Source: Nemopilema nomurai | Lineage: Eukaryota; Cnidaria; Scyphozoa; Rhizostomeae; Rhizostomatidae | Assembly (NCBI GenBank): GCA_003864495.1 | Contig: ML133415.1 | Location: 88,780 to 152,779 of the forward strand | DNA length: 64,000 bases | Direction of reading: 5' to 3' | Shown here: in pieces, positions 62,254 to 64,000 of the stretch | How positions within the stretch are numbered: position 1 is the stretch's first letter | Layout of the letters: the number at the start of each line of letters is the position of its first letter | Translations under genes and position numbers: made by a program | Notes under the pieces: generated by a model | Databases searched by the model: none | The model's input: the letters and a program-made list of their open reading frames with translations, nothing else | Told to the model about the DNA's origin: nothing

Positions 62254-62431
62254 TTAAAGTAGCTCTTTGCTTAAAGCAGAGTTGGTGTTGATGCCATCTG
62301 GTTGCATGGAAGTGCCAGAGCAGTTGGATCTAGACTTATGCACTTTTGGCACAGCGAAATCCAAGGTTGGATGCACTGCTGTCTGGAGAATTGTTGCTCC
62401 TTGCTGCACATCTGTAGCGGTAACAGTAATC
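62254..62431 (-). CDS. Possible last exon of an unseen gene
   Basis: A good minus-strand acceptor (ATCTTTCAAACAG) at 62432-62444 opens a frame of 58 codons: [20 protein letters not shown], then [20 protein letters not shown] and a Ser/Asn-rich tail ending KELL-TAA. Composition looks coding, and TTTATT (AATAAA on minus) lies at 62053-62058. I do not recognise the protein. Upstream exons would lie above 62431, possibly beyond the window. Confidence 0.3.
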
Positions 62432-63402
62432 CTGTTTGAAAGATAAAATACTGAAAAGTCGTTGGTTTGAAAGCGACAAAACACAAAGTTTGATTAAGGT
62501 AAAACTGGAGAAGGTGAAAAATAATTTTCCATGGCAAATGATAAGCACTGTGTTGTAGCTTGATTCCTTCCTACACAATTACATTGAAATAAATTATGGT
62601 TGACCAAGGTCAAAATCTTGTTCCTCACGGTGGATTAGCCTTGATCCATTCCTAAAGCCTACATTCCATCAAATTTAGATGTTTATCATGAAAAATGGCT
62701 TGCATGTCTTGAAAGTTACTTGCAATTCTGAATGGAGTGAGAAATTAAACCATTTATTCAACATAGCTTTGGGGAGGTGGCGATTATAGTTGGTCATTCG
62801 CACAAGGTACAAAATAATTTCATGATAGTCAACTCGAAATCTTCAAGTTTGCCACTACCTCACAGGAAAAAAGCCTTACACTGTATATGGTTTTCAACTA
62901 GTCTATCAAGAATGGTCTTGATTAGTCAAAATGTGTTCATCTTTACCTCATGACACATGAAGGATCCACCTTTTTTCACTTTATCTTTCCCAACTTTTGG
63001 TCCTTTCTAAGTATTAGAGAAGACATTTAACTGCTATTTCCAATACAAGGCTTTAATACACTGTGCATGAGGCAAATGGGAAGGTATGTTAATAGTGCCA
63101 ACACAAGGACTGTTTATAACCAGTCTCCAATTCAACTGTAAATAAGTTCCATATCAAAGCCAGAATCTCCTCTTCAAACAAGGAACTAAAATACCAAGGG
63201 TATGCTTTAAAGGCATACATAGGCTATTGCACTACTCGCATATCCTGCCTATGGATTGGACACATACGCACTTGATAGACAGACATTATTAATCAAGCTT
63301 TTTAATGGTCTACTCGATAGGTATAATATGCTAGCAGAACAATCCTGAACGTATGGCTTGGAAGCACCTGCCTGGCATTTCAGTTTGGGTTTGAAATTGG
63401 AG
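62432..63402. other. Gene-free interval before the minisatellite
   Basis: Nothing recognised. Confidence 0.4.
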
Positions 63403-64000
63403 ATGAGATACCGGCCGAAGTTCTAAAGGCCCAGATGACATACCGGTCGGAGTACTAGAGGCCAAGATGACATACTGGCCGAGGTTCTAAAGGCCCATAT
63501 GACATATCGGCCGAAGTTCTAAAGGCTCAGATGACATACCGGCCGAAGTTCTAAAGGCCCAGATGACATACCGGCCGAAGTTCTAAAGGCCCAGATGACA
63601 TACCGGCCGGAGTATTAGAGGCCAAGATGACATACCGGCCGAAGTTCTAAAGGCCCATATGACATACCGGCCGAGGTTCTAAAGGCCCATATGACATACC
63701 GGCCGAAGTTCTAAGGGCCCAGATGACATACCGGCCGGAGTACTAGAGGCCAAGATGACATACCGGCCGAAGTTCTAAAGGCCCATATGACATACCGGCA
63801 GAGGTTCTAAAGGCCCATATGACATACCGGCCGAAGTTCTAAAGGCCCAGATGACATACCGGCCGGAGTACTAGAGGCCAAGATGACATACCGGCCGAAG
63901 TTCTAAAGGCCCATATGACATACCGGCAGAGGTTCTAAAGGCCCATATGACATACCGGCCGAAGTATTAGAGGCCAAGATGACATACCGGCCGAAGTTCT
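63403..64000 (+). repeat. 32 bp minisatellite with 128 bp higher-order unit
   Basis: 18.7 consecutive 32-base units run to the window edge. The shared core is ATGACATACCGGCCG; the second half varies: A = AAGTTCTAAAGGCCCAG, B = GAGTACTAGAGGCCAAG, C = AGGTTCTAAAGGCCCAT, and a hybrid A/C. From 63595 the order B, hybrid, C, A repeats three times every 128 bases. The period is not a multiple of three and frames are interrupted, so it is not coding. There are no spacers, so it is not a CRISPR. Confidence 0.95.

Noticed and set aside
63403..64000. CRISPR-like array
   Set aside because: Units are contiguous with no unique spacers, in an animal genome; it is a minisatellite.

Overview
The window is nuclear DNA of an animal. 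Genes are split by GT-AG introns of about 0.3 to 5 kb, and the proteins include an SR-type splicing factor, an mRNA export adaptor and a KDEL-tailed ER protein. The AT-rich, transposon-littered background suggests a marine invertebrate, possibly a cnidarian; that placement is a guess. All gene structures were assembled by eye from reading frame, splice sites and phase.

Layout. 1-13322 (+): the 3' eight exons of a very long coiled-coil protein that begins before the window. 16640-19371 (+): a small canopy-family (saposin-like) ER protein ending in KDEL. 22406-31064 (+): complete ALYREF, whose introns 1 and 3 each host a DNA transposon (a 4.7 kb element with long inverted arms, and a 985 bp hAT remnant). 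33438-36141 (-): RNPS1, lacking only its 5'-most exon(s). 41011-41850 (-): an intronless, secreted, 12-cysteine protein that I do not recognise. 46300-52454 (+): complete TEX2 (SMP-domain lipid-transfer protein), with an upstream ORF. 52455-64000: mostly gene-poor, with MITE-like and Harbinger-like remnants, a broken GPCR copy (-), a possible last exon of an unseen gene (-), and a 32 bp minisatellite with four-unit higher-order structure running off the right edge.

Two neighbours work in the same process: ALYREF (TREX mRNA export adaptor) and RNPS1 (exon-junction/ASAP splicing factor) both act on spliced mRNA. They are convergently transcribed, with poly(A) signals about 2.2 kb apart.

Most unusual: a dispersed hairpin repeat (four copies, at 13.5, 18.0, 34.6 and 42.8 kb) with a constant right-hand tail. 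Three copies are flanked by exact 12 bp direct repeats. One copy has its interior inverted and one is cut down to 62 bp. I cannot fit this family to a standard transposon class. Separately, three coding genes and the GPCR copy each need exactly one extra base, always at a spot where a homopolymer run may have lost one. This looks like assembly error and would corrupt automatic gene models here.
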